NCBI GenBank assembly: GCA_040377825.1
Contig: JBEINZ010000203.1
Location: 1-5,685, forward strand
Source: JBEINZ01 sp040377825
Lineage (GTDB): Bacteria; Pseudomonadota; Alphaproteobacteria; Rhizobiales; Ancalomicrobiaceae
Reading direction: 5' to 3'
DNA length: 5,685 bases
The translations under genes were made by a program, and so were the position numbers. Positions 5,669-5,685 of the stretch are shown here, piece after piece (positions within the stretch are counted from its first letter, which is position 1; each line of letters begins with the position of its first letter). Below the pieces are notes generated by a model, which saw only the letters and a program-made list of their open reading frames with translations, did no database searches and was not told the origin of the DNA.

Positions 5669-5685
5669 CGGATCGAAGCGATCCG
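5669..5685. repeat. Perfect 7-bp inverted repeat at the window edge
   Basis: CGGATCG (5669-5675) and CGATCCG (5679-5685) form a perfect stem around AAG. It lies about 145 bases upstream of the channel gene and is cut by the end of the window, so it could be the start of a longer structure such as the terminator of the next gene or an operator. Nothing decides between these here. Confidence 0.35.

Overview
The window looks like a piece of an alphaproteobacterial chromosome, probably of the Rhizobiales or Rhodospirillales type. The basis is moderately high GC by eye, frequent TTG starts, a tRNA-Gly(CCC) with an encoded CCA end, an MsbA-related ABC exporter of a kind familiar from that class, and a MotA/TolQ/ExbB plus OmpA-domain pair whose motifs resemble alphaproteobacterial proteins. 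This assignment is inference from recall, not from a search.

Layout, left to right. Positions 1-642 (+) hold the C-terminal part of a YbdK-type carboxylate-amine ligase whose start lies outside the window. A short spacer with two competing hairpins follows. Next is a tRNA-Gly(CCC) gene on the minus strand (730-804), convergent with the ligase. The 287-base gap 805-1091 holds a possible tRNA promoter, a possible 33-codon leader ORF (956-1057) and a long hairpin (1039-1072) just ahead of a strong Shine-Dalgarno. Then comes a complete half-size ABC exporter (1092-2927, +, TTG start). Its stop codon overlaps that of a convergent minus-strand block, which reads from the right: a MotA/TolQ/ExbB-type channel protein (5523-4468), an OmpA/MotB-type partner (4464-3433) and a GNAT acetyltransferase (3436-2924). 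The last 162 bases hold only weak promoter-like and inverted-repeat signals.

How the genes fit together. The channel protein and the OmpA-domain protein are separated by 3 bases and look like a two-part, ion-driven, cell-wall-anchored machine. One partner has the proton-channel fold. The other has an N-terminal membrane anchor carrying a MotB-like aspartate, a long coiled-coil stalk and a peptidoglycan-binding domain. The GNAT gene overlaps the end of the OmpA-domain gene and is probably co-translated. The ABC exporter is a separate unit.

The most interesting signals are two. One is the exporter leader, where a small ORF with its own ribosome-binding site ends inside the loop of a hairpin next to the exporter's ribosome-binding site. 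The other is the long-stalk stator-like pair, whose job is not evident from the sequence. I found no CRISPR array, insertion sequence, rRNA or defence effector gene.
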